Positions 8,364 through 16,788 of a stretch of 64,000 nt of DNA are shown here, piece after piece; the stretch's first letter is position 1; every line of letters begins with the position of its first letter. The notes under the pieces are model-generated. The model made no database searches and had not been told where the DNA came from. It was given only the letters and a program-made list of their open reading frames with translations. Made by a program: the position numbers and the translations under genes. The DNA comes from an uncultured Solirubrobacteraceae bacterium (GTDB lineage: Bacteria > Actinomycetota > Thermoleophilia > Solirubrobacterales > Solirubrobacteraceae): assembly GCA_902806205.1 (NCBI GenBank), contig CADCVR010000019.1, positions 20,046 to 84,045 on the forward strand, given 5' to 3'.

Positions 8364-9392
8364 ATGCGGGTCTGGGTCGACTTCACCAACACGGCGCACG
8401 TGATCGTCCTGCGGCCGCTGGTCGAGCGCCTGGAGGCAGCCGGGCACGACGTCGCGCTGACGGCGCGACCGCTGTCGCACACGCTCGATCTCCTCGACGA
8501 CTGGGGCCGCTCCTACACCGTGCTCGGCCGCCACGGCGGCGTGGGCCGCACGGCAAAGGCGCGCGCGGCCGCCGAGCGTGTGCGGGCGATGATCGGCTTC
8601 GGGCGCGGCAAGGGCTTCGCCGCGGCGCTTGCGCACGGATCGACCGAGCTGCCGGTGGCCTGCCGCGTGCTCGGCGTTCCCAACGCCACGATGTTCGACT
8701 ACGAGTGGGCCGTGGCCCAGCACCACGCCAACTGCCGTACCGCCGACCGCGTGCTCGTCCCCGACGCGATCCCGGCCGACCGGCTGCGGCGCTACGGCGC
8801 CGGGCCGGGCAAGCTCGTGCGTTACCCCGGGCTGAAGGAGGACTATCACCTCGACGCCTTCACGCCGGACCTCGAACTGCTCGACAGGCTCGGCATCGAC
8901 CGGGCGCGCAGCCGGGTGCTGTGCGTCGTGCGCACCGCGCCGGCGTACGCCCTGTACCTCGGCGGTTCGGAGAACGCGGCCCTCCCTGAGCTGCTCCAGC
9001 GCCTGCAGACCGCAGCCGACGCGGTCGACACGGTGGTGCTGACGCGTACCCCGCAGCAGATCGCCGACATCACCGCGATGGGGCTCGACCGGCTGAGGGT
9101 CCCGCCGCGCGCGGTCGACGGGCTCTCGCTCGTCGCGCTCGCGGACGTGCTGGTGAGCGCCGGCGGCACGATGAACCGGGAGGCCGCGGTGCTCGGCACC
9201 CCGGTCTGGTCGATGTTCGAGGGGCGCCCGGGCGCGGTCGACGACGCGCTGAAGGCGCAGGGCAAGCTGCGGCAGTTCGAGGCACCGCAGGACGTGGTGC
9301 TGGAGCGCAAGGCGGCGCGCGACCCCTGGCCGTTTCGCGGGCGCGACCCGGCGACGCTGCTTGAGCTCGCGCTGGGGGACTGGCTGGGTTGA
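8364..9392 (+). CDS. DUF354-family GT-B-like protein
   Basis: A 342-aa protein matching the DUF354 pattern: it opens with MRVWVDFTNTAHVIVLRPLVERLEAAGHDV. It continues with a GT-B-like N-domain and a C-domain with VLVSAGGTMNREAAVLGTPVWS near residue 265, the nucleotide-sugar side of such folds. DUF354 genes commonly sit in surface polysaccharide loci of archaea and bacteria; biochemical function is poorly known. Here it begins a run of sugar genes (WecA-like, two epimerases, the fusion enzyme). ATG 8364 is the natural start. A strong hairpin follows the stop. Confidence 0.85.
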   Translation: MRVWVDFTNTAHVIVLRPLVERLEAAGHDVALTARPLSHTLDLLDDWGRSYTVLGRHGGVGRTAKARAAAERVRAMIGFGRGKGFAAALAHGSTELPVACRVLGVPNATMFDYEWAVAQHHANCRTADRVLVPDAIPADRLRRYGAGPGKLVRYPGLKEDYHLDAFTPDLELLDRLGIDRARSRVLCVVRTAPAYALYLGGSENAALPELLQRLQTAADAVDTVVLTRTPQQIADITAMGLDRLRVPPRAVDGLSLVALADVLVSAGGTMNREAAVLGTPVWSMFEGRPGAVDDALKAQGKLRQFEAPQDVVLERKAARDPWPFRGRDPATLLELALGDWLG

Positions 9393-9407
9393 GGTGCGCG
9401 CGAGGTG

Positions 9408-9429
9408 GTCTCCCGCGGGCGCGGGAGAC
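9408..9429. terminator. Bidirectional hairpin between convergent genes
   Basis: GTCTCCCGC (9408-9416) pairs perfectly with GCGGGAGAC (9421-9429) around a GGGC loop. It lies in the 50-bp gap between the DUF354 gene and the convergent WecA-like gene, so it can serve both. No U-tract is present, which is usual in high-GC actinobacteria. Confidence 0.65.
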
Positions 9430-9442
9430 GTTCAGCAGGCCG

Positions 9443-10624
9443 CTACCGGCGCCCGGCTCCGGTCAGCGCCCGCTCGACCGCCTCCTCACCGTCCTCCGGC
9501 GCGACGCCACGCGTCCGCCAGAGCTTGAACGCCGCGATGTGACGGGACTTCAGGATCTCCAGCGTGGTGACCATCCACAGCGACGCGGCGATCATCACCA
9601 GGCCGAACCCGGCGGCGACCAGCGCGTGCGTCAGATCCCAGTCGCCGCCGGGCCGCGGGGGGACGAAGCGCAGCAGCAGCGCGTAGCCGGCCAGCAGCGA
9701 GGCCCACAGGTGCAGCAGGCCCGCCGTGCGGCGCTGCGAGTAGCCGATGCGCAGGAAGCGGTGGTAGAAGTGGTTGTGGTCGGCGCCCCACGGGGGCCTG
9801 CGGTACTTCAGGCGCTTGAGCACGACGAAGGACGTGTCGAGGATCGGCACCGCGATCACCAGCAGCGGCGAGAGCAGCGCGATCGTCGCCGCGCTCTTGA
9901 GCACGCCCTCGACGGCCAGCGACGCGACGAGGAAGCCGAGCGCCAGCGAACCCGAATCGCCCATGAAGATCTTCGCCGGGTGGTAGTTGTGCGGCAGGAA
10001 GCCGGCGGTCGCACCCGCCACCACGGCGGCCGTCGCGGCGACCTCCATGCGCCCGAAGGACGCGGCCAGCACCGTGAACGACAGGCAGGCGATGCCGACG
10101 ATCCCGGTCGCCAGCGAGTCCATGCCGTCGATCAGGTTCACCAGGTTCGCCACGAAGGCGATCCACAGGATCGTCAGGACGATGCCGAGGCTCCCGATGT
10201 CGAAGTCGCCGATCCCCGGCAGCGTGACGCGCTGGAAGTTGAGGTCGTAGCCGAGGACCGGGATCAGCGCGGCGAGCAGGACCGCGCCGAACTTGACGCT
10301 CGGCTTGAGGCCGCGCAGGTCGTCGACCAGACCGATGGCGGCGACGACGGGCAGGGCGATGAGCACCCCCACCAGCGCGCCGGTCGGGCGCACGAGGGCC
10401 AGCAGCACCACGACGATGGCGCTGACGATCGCCAGCCCGCCGATGCGCGGGATCGGCGCGGTGTGGATGCGCGGGCGGTCGCCGCCGTGATCCAGCGCGT
10501 CGACGCGGTGAGCGAGGCGGGCGGCCAGCGGCGTCAACCCGAAGGCGAGCAGCGCGGCGAGGAGAAAGCCCCAGACGACGGTGCCGTTCCCGGCCACCGC
10601 CTCGAGCGTGTCGGTGAAGGACAT
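9443..10624 (-). CDS. Polyprenyl-phosphate HexNAc-1-phosphate transferase (WecA/TagO/MraY family)
   Basis: A 393-aa polytopic membrane enzyme that moves a sugar-1-phosphate from a UDP-sugar to undecaprenyl (or decaprenyl) phosphate, starting lipid-linked glycan synthesis. Visible motifs are the Mg-binding pair Asp101-Asp102 (LVDDLRG), NLIDGMDSLA (Asp166, Asp169), IFMGDSGSLALG, PILDT and the His-rich cytoplasmic loop GADHNHFYHRFL that helps choose the sugar nucleotide. About ten or eleven membrane segments are evident. It starts at ATG 10624 with TAATGT nine bases upstream, sharing a 26-bp divergent promoter region with the epimerase gene. Confidence 0.93.
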   Translation of the reverse strand: MSFTDTLEAVAGNGTVVWGFLLAALLAFGLTPLAARLAHRVDALDHGGDRPRIHTAPIPRIGGLAIVSAIVVVLLALVRPTGALVGVLIALPVVAAIGLVDDLRGLKPSVKFGAVLLAALIPVLGYDLNFQRVTLPGIGDFDIGSLGIVLTILWIAFVANLVNLIDGMDSLATGIVGIACLSFTVLAASFGRMEVAATAAVVAGATAGFLPHNYHPAKIFMGDSGSLALGFLVASLAVEGVLKSAATIALLSPLLVIAVPILDTSFVVLKRLKYRRPPWGADHNHFYHRFLRIGYSQRRTAGLLHLWASLLAGYALLLRFVPPRPGGDWDLTHALVAAGFGLVMIAASLWMVTTLEILKSRHIAAFKLWRTRGVAPEDGEEAVERALTGAGRR

Positions 10625-10633
10625 TCCGGCGAG

Positions 10634-10643
10634 ACATTACGCT
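10634..10643. promoter_or_regulatory. Overlapping divergent -10 hexamers (ACATTACGCT)
   Basis: Within the 26-bp gap 10625-10650 the minus-strand hexamer TAATGT (10639-10634) lies nine bases before ATG 10624. The plus-strand hexamer TACGCT (10638-10643) lies seven bases before GTG 10651. They share two base pairs. The same layout, with identical spacing, occurs at 40571-40580. Confidence 0.5.
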
Positions 10644-10650
10644 ACCGCCG

Positions 10651-11511
10651 GTGGCATTCCTGCTCATCCTCGGCGCGGGCTACCTCGGCGCGGCCGCCGC
10701 GGAGATCGCGCTGGCCCGCGGTGACTCGGTGCTGCTCGCGGACAACTGGCTGACCACCGACCGCGCGCAGCTCGACGGGCTGGCCCGCGCGGGGGGCGAC
10801 GTGCGCACCGCCGACATCCGCTCGCGGGACCAAATCGATGCACTGCTGGCCGACGGCCCGGACCGTGTGCTGCTGCTCGCCGCGCAGGCCAGCCGGCCGT
10901 TGTCCGAGCGTGAACCCGACCTCACCGAGGAGATCAACATCCTCGGCGTACGCCGCGTCGCCCAGGCGGTCGGGGCGCTCGGGGACGCGGCGCCGTCACT
11001 GGTCTTCGCCAGCACGCTGCACGTCTACGGCGGCCGGCCGGCGGGCGAGATCGGGCCCGACCATCCCTACGGCGATCAGGGCGACCTCACACACCTCTCG
11101 AAGATCTACGGCGAGCTGTGCCTGCGGATGCACGCGCGACGCCACGGGTTCGGGCTGAGCATCCTGCGGATGGGCATCGTCTTCGGACCCGGGCCCGTGA
11201 TGCACTCGGCTCCCGAGTCGGTCACGGTGGTCGACACGTTCCGCCGCCGGGTCGCCGCCGGGGACGCGCTGCGCATCGACGACCCGCGCGCGACCATCGG
11301 CGTCGTGCACGTCGCCGACGCGGCGCGCATCCTGGTCGACGAGACGCCGGGCCGCGGCGAGCTGCGGGTGGCGAACGTCACGGCGGAGACGGTGACCGTC
11401 GGTGAGGTGGCCGCGCTGGCCCGCGGTGAGCAGCCGCCCCGGGACGCGCCGTGCTCGTACGTGAGCCCGTTCGCCTACGAGCACGCGCTCGGGAACCACC
11501 TGCGGCCGTGA
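10651..11511 (+). CDS. NAD-dependent epimerase/dehydratase-like SDR, catalytic Tyr replaced
   Basis: A 286-aa extended SDR. The N-terminal Rossmann motif is LILGAGYLGAAAAEIAL, with the acidic residue of LLADN closing the NAD site. STLHVYGGRP (Ser121 onward) and VHVADAARILV follow as in sugar-nucleotide epimerases. The YxxxK catalytic pair is broken: Lys141 lies in THLSKIYGE but residue 137, four before it, is Thr, not Tyr. It may be catalytically altered or use another base, perhaps Tyr143. GTG 10651 follows TACGCT by seven bases. Its stop overlaps the next gene's GTG (GTGA). Confidence 0.82.
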   Translation: MAFLLILGAGYLGAAAAEIALARGDSVLLADNWLTTDRAQLDGLARAGGDVRTADIRSRDQIDALLADGPDRVLLLAAQASRPLSEREPDLTEEINILGVRRVAQAVGALGDAAPSLVFASTLHVYGGRPAGEIGPDHPYGDQGDLTHLSKIYGELCLRMHARRHGFGLSILRMGIVFGPGPVMHSAPESVTVVDTFRRRVAAGDALRIDDPRATIGVVHVADAARILVDETPGRGELRVANVTAETVTVGEVAALARGEQPPRDAPCSYVSPFAYEHALGNHLRP

Positions 11512-12392
11512 GATTGCTGATCACCGGGGCCACCGGCTTCCTCGGCTGGCGCGCGGCCACGCTGCTGGCCGGCCGCGGGCACGACGTAACGTGCGTCGCC
11601 CGGCCCGGCCGGGTGGCCCGTGCCGCCGCCGCCGGACTGGCGGTGACCGAACGCGACGCGGGTGACCCGGCGATCCAGGCCGACGTGGCCGGCCGCGACG
11701 CCGTCCTGCACTTCGCAGGCGTGCCCGACCCCGCCCGGGCGCGCGCGGACCCGGCGACGGCGGTGCGGGAGAACGCGGGAACCACGTTGAACCTGCTCGA
11801 CGCGTGCCTGCGTCACGGCGCCGGGCTGGTCTACCCTTCGACACTGCGCGCCGCCGTGGAGCCGCTGCCGGACGCCTACGCCGCCTCCAAGCGCCTCGGG
11901 GAGGAGCTCTGCCGGCTCCACGGCGCCCGGGCGAGCGTCGTTCGGCTGGCGTCGGTCTTCGGGCCCGGCCAGGTACGCGCCGAGGGCGCCACCGGCGCCA
12001 TCGCGGCCTTCGCGGCGCGTGCGCTGGCCGGGGAGGCGATCGTGATCCCGGGCGACGCACGCAGGACGCGGGACTTCGTCTACGTCGACGACGTCGTCCT
12101 CGGACTGGAGGCGCTGGCCGCCGAGGCGCGGTGGGGCGAGACGCTCGCCGGCGCCAGCGGGAAGGCCACCCCGCTGCTGCGCGCCGCCGAGCTCGTGGTC
12201 GCGTCCGCGGGCACGGGCGTGGCGATCGACACCCCCGGCGGCAGGCTCGATCCGGCGGAGGACGCGAGCTACGCCGCCGACCCGTCGGCGCCGCGGTTAG
12301 GCTTCGAGCCGCGTCCGCTCCCGGCGGCGATCTCCGCGTATGTCGACTGGCTCGCCCAGCATCCCGCTTCTCAAGGCGGCGCCCAAGCCTGA
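11508..12392 (+). CDS. NAD-dependent epimerase/dehydratase (extended SDR)
   Basis: A 294-aa sugar-nucleotide epimerase or dehydratase. It opens VRLLITGATGFLGWRAATLL (GxxGxxG), has FAGVPDP near residue 70, the complete catalytic pair in YAASKRLGEEL, and the C-terminal signature RRTRDFVYVDDVVLGLEA. The start is the GTG at 11508 overlapping the previous stop by 4 bp, because the Rossmann strand begins there. It is transcribed with the preceding atypical SDR, so the two may act together or as a heterodimer. The exact sugar is unknown. Its 3' end overlaps the fusion gene by 53 bp. Confidence 0.85.
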   Translation: MRLLITGATGFLGWRAATLLAGRGHDVTCVARPGRVARAAAAGLAVTERDAGDPAIQADVAGRDAVLHFAGVPDPARARADPATAVRENAGTTLNLLDACLRHGAGLVYPSTLRAAVEPLPDAYAASKRLGEELCRLHGARASVVRLASVFGPGQVRAEGATGAIAAFAARALAGEAIVIPGDARRTRDFVYVDDVVLGLEALAAEARWGETLAGASGKATPLLRAAELVVASAGTGVAIDTPGGRLDPAEDASYAADPSAPRLGFEPRPLPAAISAYVDWLAQHPASQGGAQA

Positions 12393-14322
12393 ACAGATCG
12401 CCGAACGCCTCGGCGACGGTCCGTGGCGCGGCCTCGAGCTGTGCCTCATGCCCGGCGACGTGGCCGACGACGCGGCCGTGGCGCGCGCCGTGGCCGCCAC
12501 GCGGGAGGGGGCGCGGGCCACCGGCCGCGACGTGACCCTGCTCGCCGAGGCGCCGGTGGCCTGGCCGAGCGGCGCCCACGTTCGGGTCGACCGCCTCGAC
12601 GACGAGGCGCGCGTCGGCCTCCGGCGCAGCGCCGACTTCGCCGCGGGCATCGCCTCGCCCGTCCTGACGATCCACCTGTTCGCACCGCAGCAACCGGCCG
12701 AGTACCGCGACGGGCGCCCGCTCGACGAGGACGAGGTTCAGCGCTTCCTCGACTTCTTCGCCGACGCGTGCGCCGCGCGCGGCGTCACGCCGCTGATCGA
12801 GAACGTCCCGCCCGTCCTGCGGATGCGCAGCGGGGGCGTGTTCCTCTCCCCGCTCGGCGGCCACTGGGCCGACCTGCTCGCCTGGCGCGCCCGCGTGCCG
12901 GCGCTCGGATACACCTTCGACACCTCCCACGCCGCGCTGTTTCGCGCGTTCGTCGCCGCCTACCCCGGGCTGTTCGGGCTCTTCGGCGACGAGGGGCTCG
13001 AGCTCGAGCGCTACGTCGAGGAGCTCGGGCCGGCCACGGAGGTGGCCCACGTGTCCGACGCCGCGGGGGTGCTGGGCGAGGGCCTGCCCTATGGGGCCGG
13101 CGAGCTCGACCTCGACCCCGTGACCCGCCGGCTCGGCGACCTCGTGCCGTACATCGTCGCGGAGATCAACGAGCCCGACCCGGCGCGCTCACCGGCGATG
13201 AAGGCGGGCTACCGCGAGGTCGAGCGTGCGCTCGGCCTGGCGCCCGTCGCCTGGCGGCGCCCCGTCCGCCGCCTGCCCGGGGAGGAGTTCGACTGGCCGG
13301 CGGTCGTCGGGCGCCGCGACCCCGTGCCCGCGGTGCTGGAGCTCGAGCGGCGCTTCGGCGGGAGCCGTGTCGTCCTCACCGGTGGCGCCGGCTCGATCGG
13401 GCGCGGCCTGGCGACCTTCCTCGACGGGTTGCGGCCGCAGCGCATCACCCTGCTGGACTCCCACGAGGCCTCGCTGGCGGCCGACCGCCGCGCGCGCCTG
13501 GGCGGCGCCGCCGTCCGCTTCGACCACGCGCTCTGCGACGTACGCGACCGCGAGCGCGTGCGCGAGGAGATGACGCTCGCCCGGCCGGATGTCCTCATCC
13601 ACCTGGCGGCCTACAAGCACGTGGACTGGGCCGAGCGGTACCCGGAGGAGTTCGTCGCCACCAACCTCGAGGGAAGCTGGAACGTGATCGAGGCCGCCGT
13701 GGCCGCGGGCGCGCGGTCGGTCGTGGTGGCCTCGACCGACAAGGCGGCGCTGGCGACGTCCTCCTACGGGCGCACGAAGCGCCTGATGGAGCAGCTGGCG
13801 GCGGCCGCCGCCGCGCGCCACGGCATCGAGGCGATCGCCGTGCGGCTGGTCAACGTCCTGGGCACCGCGGGCAGCGCGTCGGACCTCTTCCGCCGCCAGG
13901 CGCTCGCGAGCGTGCCCTTCACGATCACCAACCCCGAGATGCGTCGCTACTGGATCACCCAGGCGCACGCCGCGTCGATGCTCGCGCACGGCGCGCTGCT
14001 GGCGGGTACGGGCGAGCGCCTGGCCACCGCGGCCGACCCCGCGGAGCTGAGCGTCGGCGACCTCGCCTCGCGCATCTGGCGTCAAGCGGGCCACCGCGGC
14101 GAGCCGGAGGCCGAGCTCGTCGGCGTGCGTGCCGGCGAGGTCATGGCCGAGGTGCTGTGCGGCCCCGGGGAGACGCTGGGCCCCGGAGCCCACCAGGGTG
14201 TCCGGGCGATCACGGGGCCGGCACCGGACCCCGAGGTGCTGCTCGCGGTGGTCGACGCGCCGGCGCACGTGCGCCGAGCGGCGTGGCGCGGGCTTCTGCG
14301 CGAGCCCGGCGGCGCGCCGTAG
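12340..14322 (+). CDS. Fusion: xylose-isomerase-like TIM barrel + CapD-type SDR
   Basis: A 660-aa two-domain protein. Residues 1 to about 300 resemble sugar phosphate isomerase/epimerase TIM barrels: LTIHLFAPQ, TPLIENVPP, LGYTFDTSHAALF, AHVSDAAG and YIVAEINEPD carry the acidic and His residues that bind the metal in that fold. From about residue 345 an SDR domain of the polysaccharide-biosynthesis type starts with VVLTGGAGSIGRGL, then AAYKHVDWAE and SSYGRTKRLMEQ (Tyr476, Lys480) and RRYWITQAHAA. Each half alone is a known family; their fusion suggests sequential steps in making a rare sugar. Start ATG 12340 overlaps the previous gene by 53 bp; no nearer start exists before the conserved region. 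Confidence 0.85.
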   Translation: MSTGSPSIPLLKAAPKPEQIAERLGDGPWRGLELCLMPGDVADDAAVARAVAATREGARATGRDVTLLAEAPVAWPSGAHVRVDRLDDEARVGLRRSADFAAGIASPVLTIHLFAPQQPAEYRDGRPLDEDEVQRFLDFFADACAARGVTPLIENVPPVLRMRSGGVFLSPLGGHWADLLAWRARVPALGYTFDTSHAALFRAFVAAYPGLFGLFGDEGLELERYVEELGPATEVAHVSDAAGVLGEGLPYGAGELDLDPVTRRLGDLVPYIVAEINEPDPARSPAMKAGYREVERALGLAPVAWRRPVRRLPGEEFDWPAVVGRRDPVPAVLELERRFGGSRVVLTGGAGSIGRGLATFLDGLRPQRITLLDSHEASLAADRRARLGGAAVRFDHALCDVRDRERVREEMTLARPDVLIHLAAYKHVDWAERYPEEFVATNLEGSWNVIEAAVAAGARSVVVASTDKAALATSSYGRTKRLMEQLAAAAAARHGIEAIAVRLVNVLGTAGSASDLFRRQALASVPFTITNPEMRRYWITQAHAASMLAHGALLAGTGERLATAADPAELSVGDLASRIWRQAGHRGEPEAELVGVRAGEVMAEVLCGPGETLGPGAHQGVRAITGPAPDPEVLLAVVDAPAHVRRAAWRGLLREPGGAP

Positions 14323-14357
14323 GGGTCGCTCAGAACGCGGCGGCCGGCGCGGCGGCG

Positions 14358-15629
14358 TCAGAGATGCTCGTAGAGGGGGAAGCGGTCGGCCAGCGCGGCG
14401 ACGCGCTCGGCCAGCTCCGCCTTCTGCGCGGGGAACGCGGACCCCAGCGTGGTGGCCATGACCCGGCCGACCTCGGTGAAGTCCTCCACCTGCAGCCCGC
14501 GCGTGGCCAACGCACTCGTGCCCACGCGCAGCCCGCTGGTGACCATGGGCGGGCGCGGGTCGAACGGCACCGCGTTGCGGTTGACGGTGATGCCGATCTC
14601 GTGCAGGCGGTCCTCGGCCTGCTGTCCGTCGAGCTCGGACTCGCGCAGGTCGACGAGCGCGAGGTGCACGTCGGTGCCTTTCGTGAGCACGGAGATCCCC
14701 TGGCCGGCCGTCATCAGCTCGGCCGCGACGGCCCGCGCCCCGTCGATCGTGCGCTGCTGGCGCTCTGCGAACAGCGGGCTCATCGCGATCCTGAACGCGA
14801 CGGCCTTGGCGGCGATGACGTGCTCGAGCGGCCCGCCCTGCTGGCCGGGGAACACGGCGGAGTTGATCTTCTTCGCGTGCTCCTCCTGGCAGAGGATGAA
14901 CCCGGAGCGCGGGCCGCCGAGCGTCTTGTGGACCGTGCTGGCCACGACGTGGGCGTGGGGCACCGGCGAGGGGTGCAGCCCGGCGGCGACGAGGCCGGCG
15001 AAGTGCGCCATGTCCACGAACAGAAGCGCGCCGACCTCGTCGGCGATCTCCCGGAAGCGGGGGAAGTCCAGCTGGCGGGGGTAGGCCGACCAGCCCGCGA
15101 TGATCATCTTCGGCCGCCGCTCGCGCGCGACCTCCGCGACGCGGTCCATGTCGATGAGCGACGTCTCGCGCTCGACCTCATACGGGGCGATGTCGTACAG
15201 GCGGCCGGAGACGTTGAGCTTCATGCCGTGCGTGAGATGACCGCCGTGGGCCAGCGACAGGCCCATCAGCGTGTCGCCCGGGGTGAGCAGCGCGTGGAAC
15301 ACCGCGGCGTTGGCCTGCGCGCCGGAGTGCGGCTGGACGTTGGCGTGCTCGGCGCCGAAGAGCTCCTTGGCGCGGTCGATCGCCAGCTGCTCGGCGACGT
15401 CGACGTGCTCGCAGCCGCCGTAGTAGCGCTTGCCCGGGTACCCCTCGGCGTACTTGTTGGTCAGCACGGAGCCCTGCGCTTCCAGCACGGCCTGCGGTAC
15501 GAAGTTCTCGCTGGCGATCATCTCCAGCGTGCGCTGCTGGCGCCCGAGCTCCTTGGCGAGGACCTCCGCGATCTCGGGGTCGACCTCGGTGAGCGGGCGG
15601 TCGAAGTAGTCCGGGCTCAGGTCACTCAT
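14358..15629 (-). CDS. glyA: Serine hydroxymethyltransferase
   Basis: A 423-aa PLP enzyme interconverting serine and glycine with tetrahydrofolate, supplying one-carbon units. The full-length signature is present: [52 protein letters not shown] and the PLP lysine Lys235 in [13 protein letters not shown], where most homologues have STTHKTLRGPRGG. ATG 15629 is preceded by TAGCCT ten bases upstream on this strand. The fusion gene converges on it, 35 bp away. rpiB lies directly upstream but has its own -10-like hexamer, so co-transcription is uncertain. Confidence 0.97.
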   Translation of the reverse strand: MSDLSPDYFDRPLTEVDPEIAEVLAKELGRQQRTLEMIASENFVPQAVLEAQGSVLTNKYAEGYPGKRYYGGCEHVDVAEQLAIDRAKELFGAEHANVQPHSGAQANAAVFHALLTPGDTLMGLSLAHGGHLTHGMKLNVSGRLYDIAPYEVERETSLIDMDRVAEVARERRPKMIIAGWSAYPRQLDFPRFREIADEVGALLFVDMAHFAGLVAAGLHPSPVPHAHVVASTVHKTLGGPRSGFILCQEEHAKKINSAVFPGQQGGPLEHVIAAKAVAFRIAMSPLFAERQQRTIDGARAVAAELMTAGQGISVLTKGTDVHLALVDLRESELDGQQAEDRLHEIGITVNRNAVPFDPRPPMVTSGLRVGTSALATRGLQVEDFTEVGRVMATTLGSAFPAQKAELAERVAALADRFPLYEHL

Positions 15630-15650
15630 GAGACCCGACAGGCTAGGCGC

Positions 15651-16091
15651 TCAGTCGGATTCCAGCTCGCTGATCTGCTCGACGCGGCGCGCGTGGCGGC
15701 CGCCCTCGAAGTCGGTGGCGAGGAAGGCGGCCACGATGTCGTCGGCCTGGGCGGTGTCGAGCCGTGAGCCCGACAGCGTCACGACGTTGACGTCGTTGTG
15801 GCGGCGGGACTGGGCGGCCTCCTCGGCGTCGTGGGCGTTGACCGCGCGGACCCCGTGGACCTTGTTGGCGACGATGGAGACACCGACGCCGGAGCCGCAG
15901 GCGAGCACGCCGACCTCCGCGTCCCCCGCGGCGACCAGGGCCGCGGCGGTGTGGGCGAAGCCCGCATAGTCGACGGACTCGTCGCTCTCCGTCCCCACGT
16001 CGGTGACGTCGTGGCCGCCGTCCTGGAGCGTCTGCTTGACGTGCTCCTTGAGGGCGAAGCCGGCGTGGTCGGAACCCAGAGCGATGCGCAT
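15651..16091 (-). CDS. rpiB: Ribose-5-phosphate isomerase B
   Basis: A 146-aa RpiB/LacAB-family isomerase converting ribose 5-phosphate and ribulose 5-phosphate in the non-oxidative pentose phosphate pathway. It starts MRIALGSDHAGFALK (Asp8-His9 ring-opening pair). It has Cys65 in VLACGSGVGVSI, the base of RpiB enzymes, and the RRHNDVNVVTLSG stretch. ATG 16091 follows TACCGT by nine bases with no ribosome binding site. A C-terminal RRVEQISELE helix completes the fold. It lies between glyA and the TsaC-like gene, all on the minus strand. Confidence 0.96.
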   Translation of the reverse strand: MRIALGSDHAGFALKEHVKQTLQDGGHDVTDVGTESDESVDYAGFAHTAAALVAAGDAEVGVLACGSGVGVSIVANKVHGVRAVNAHDAEEAAQSRRHNDVNVVTLSGSRLDTAQADDIVAAFLATDFEGGRHARRVEQISELESD

Positions 16092-16170
16092 GATGCCCTC
16101 ACGGTACCCCTACGAGCGGTGAGTGGCCACCGGGCTTTCAGCCTGTGTGGAAACCTACGCGCTCGCCGGG

Positions 16171-16788
16171 TCAGAGGCGCGCGGCGACCGCGGCCGCCGG
16201 GAGCGCACCCTCGCGCACCACCGTCCACCGGCCCGCGTGTTCGTAGTCGGTGAGGTCGACCACCGTCGAGGCGACGCCGGGGAGCTCGCCGCCGTCGAGG
16301 ACGAGGTCGGCGCCCGAGCGGACGTGTGAGTCGACGTCGGCCAGGCGCCGCGCCTCCGGCTCGCCCGAGAGGTTCGCACTTGACTGCAGCACGGGCCGGC
16401 GGACCCCGCCGAGCGCCGCCGTGGCCCGGGTGAGCGACGGGACGCGCAGCCCGAGCACCGACGTGTCGAGGCCGCAGGCCAAGGGGAAGCGCGCCGCGGG
16501 ATTGGTCACCAGCAGCGTCACCGGGCCCGGCAGCAGCGCGAGCAGCGCGTCGCGCGTGGCCGGACCGAGCTCGGGCAGGGCGGCCAGCGCGAGCGAGGGC
16601 GCAAAGAAGAGCACCGCGGCAGGCTGCTCGCGGCGGCGGCGCTTGAGGGCGTAGAGGCGCCGCTGTCCTTCCTTCGACGCGGGCTCACAGGCCAGGCCGT
16701 AGACCGTGTCGGCGGGAAAGATCGCGACCCCGTCCACGGCCATGCAGCGCTCGAAGGCCTCCGCGTCGGCGGCGGTCAGGGTCGCCAC
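16171..16788 (-). CDS. tsaC: L-threonylcarbamoyladenylate synthase (Sua5/YrdC family)
   Basis: A 205-aa single-domain YrdC protein that makes threonylcarbamoyl-AMP from threonine, bicarbonate and ATP for the t6A37 modification of ANN-decoding tRNAs. Motifs are FPADTVYGLAC near residue 24, YALKRRRREQP (the KxR region), LPGPVTLLV, GLRVPS and QSSANLSGEPEA. The start is GTG 16788, inside the end of prmC (13-bp overlap), which fits the start of the conserved domain. The order prfA-prmC-tsaC is a widely conserved translation cluster. The C-terminal Sua5 extension is absent. Confidence 0.93.
   Translation of the reverse strand: MATLTAADAEAFERCMAVDGVAIFPADTVYGLACEPASKEGQRRLYALKRRRREQPAAVLFFAPSLALAALPELGPATRDALLALLPGPVTLLVTNPAARFPLACGLDTSVLGLRVPSLTRATAALGGVRRPVLQSSANLSGEPEARRLADVDSHVRSGADLVLDGGELPGVASTVVDLTDYEHAGRWTVVREGALPAAAVAARL

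Noticed and set aside
12423..15767. Very long open frame of more than 1100 codons on the plus strand
   Set aside because: It is an alternative frame of the fusion gene continuing antisense through glyA; the translation is Arg/Ala/Gly-rich with no family motifs, as expected in high-GC DNA.
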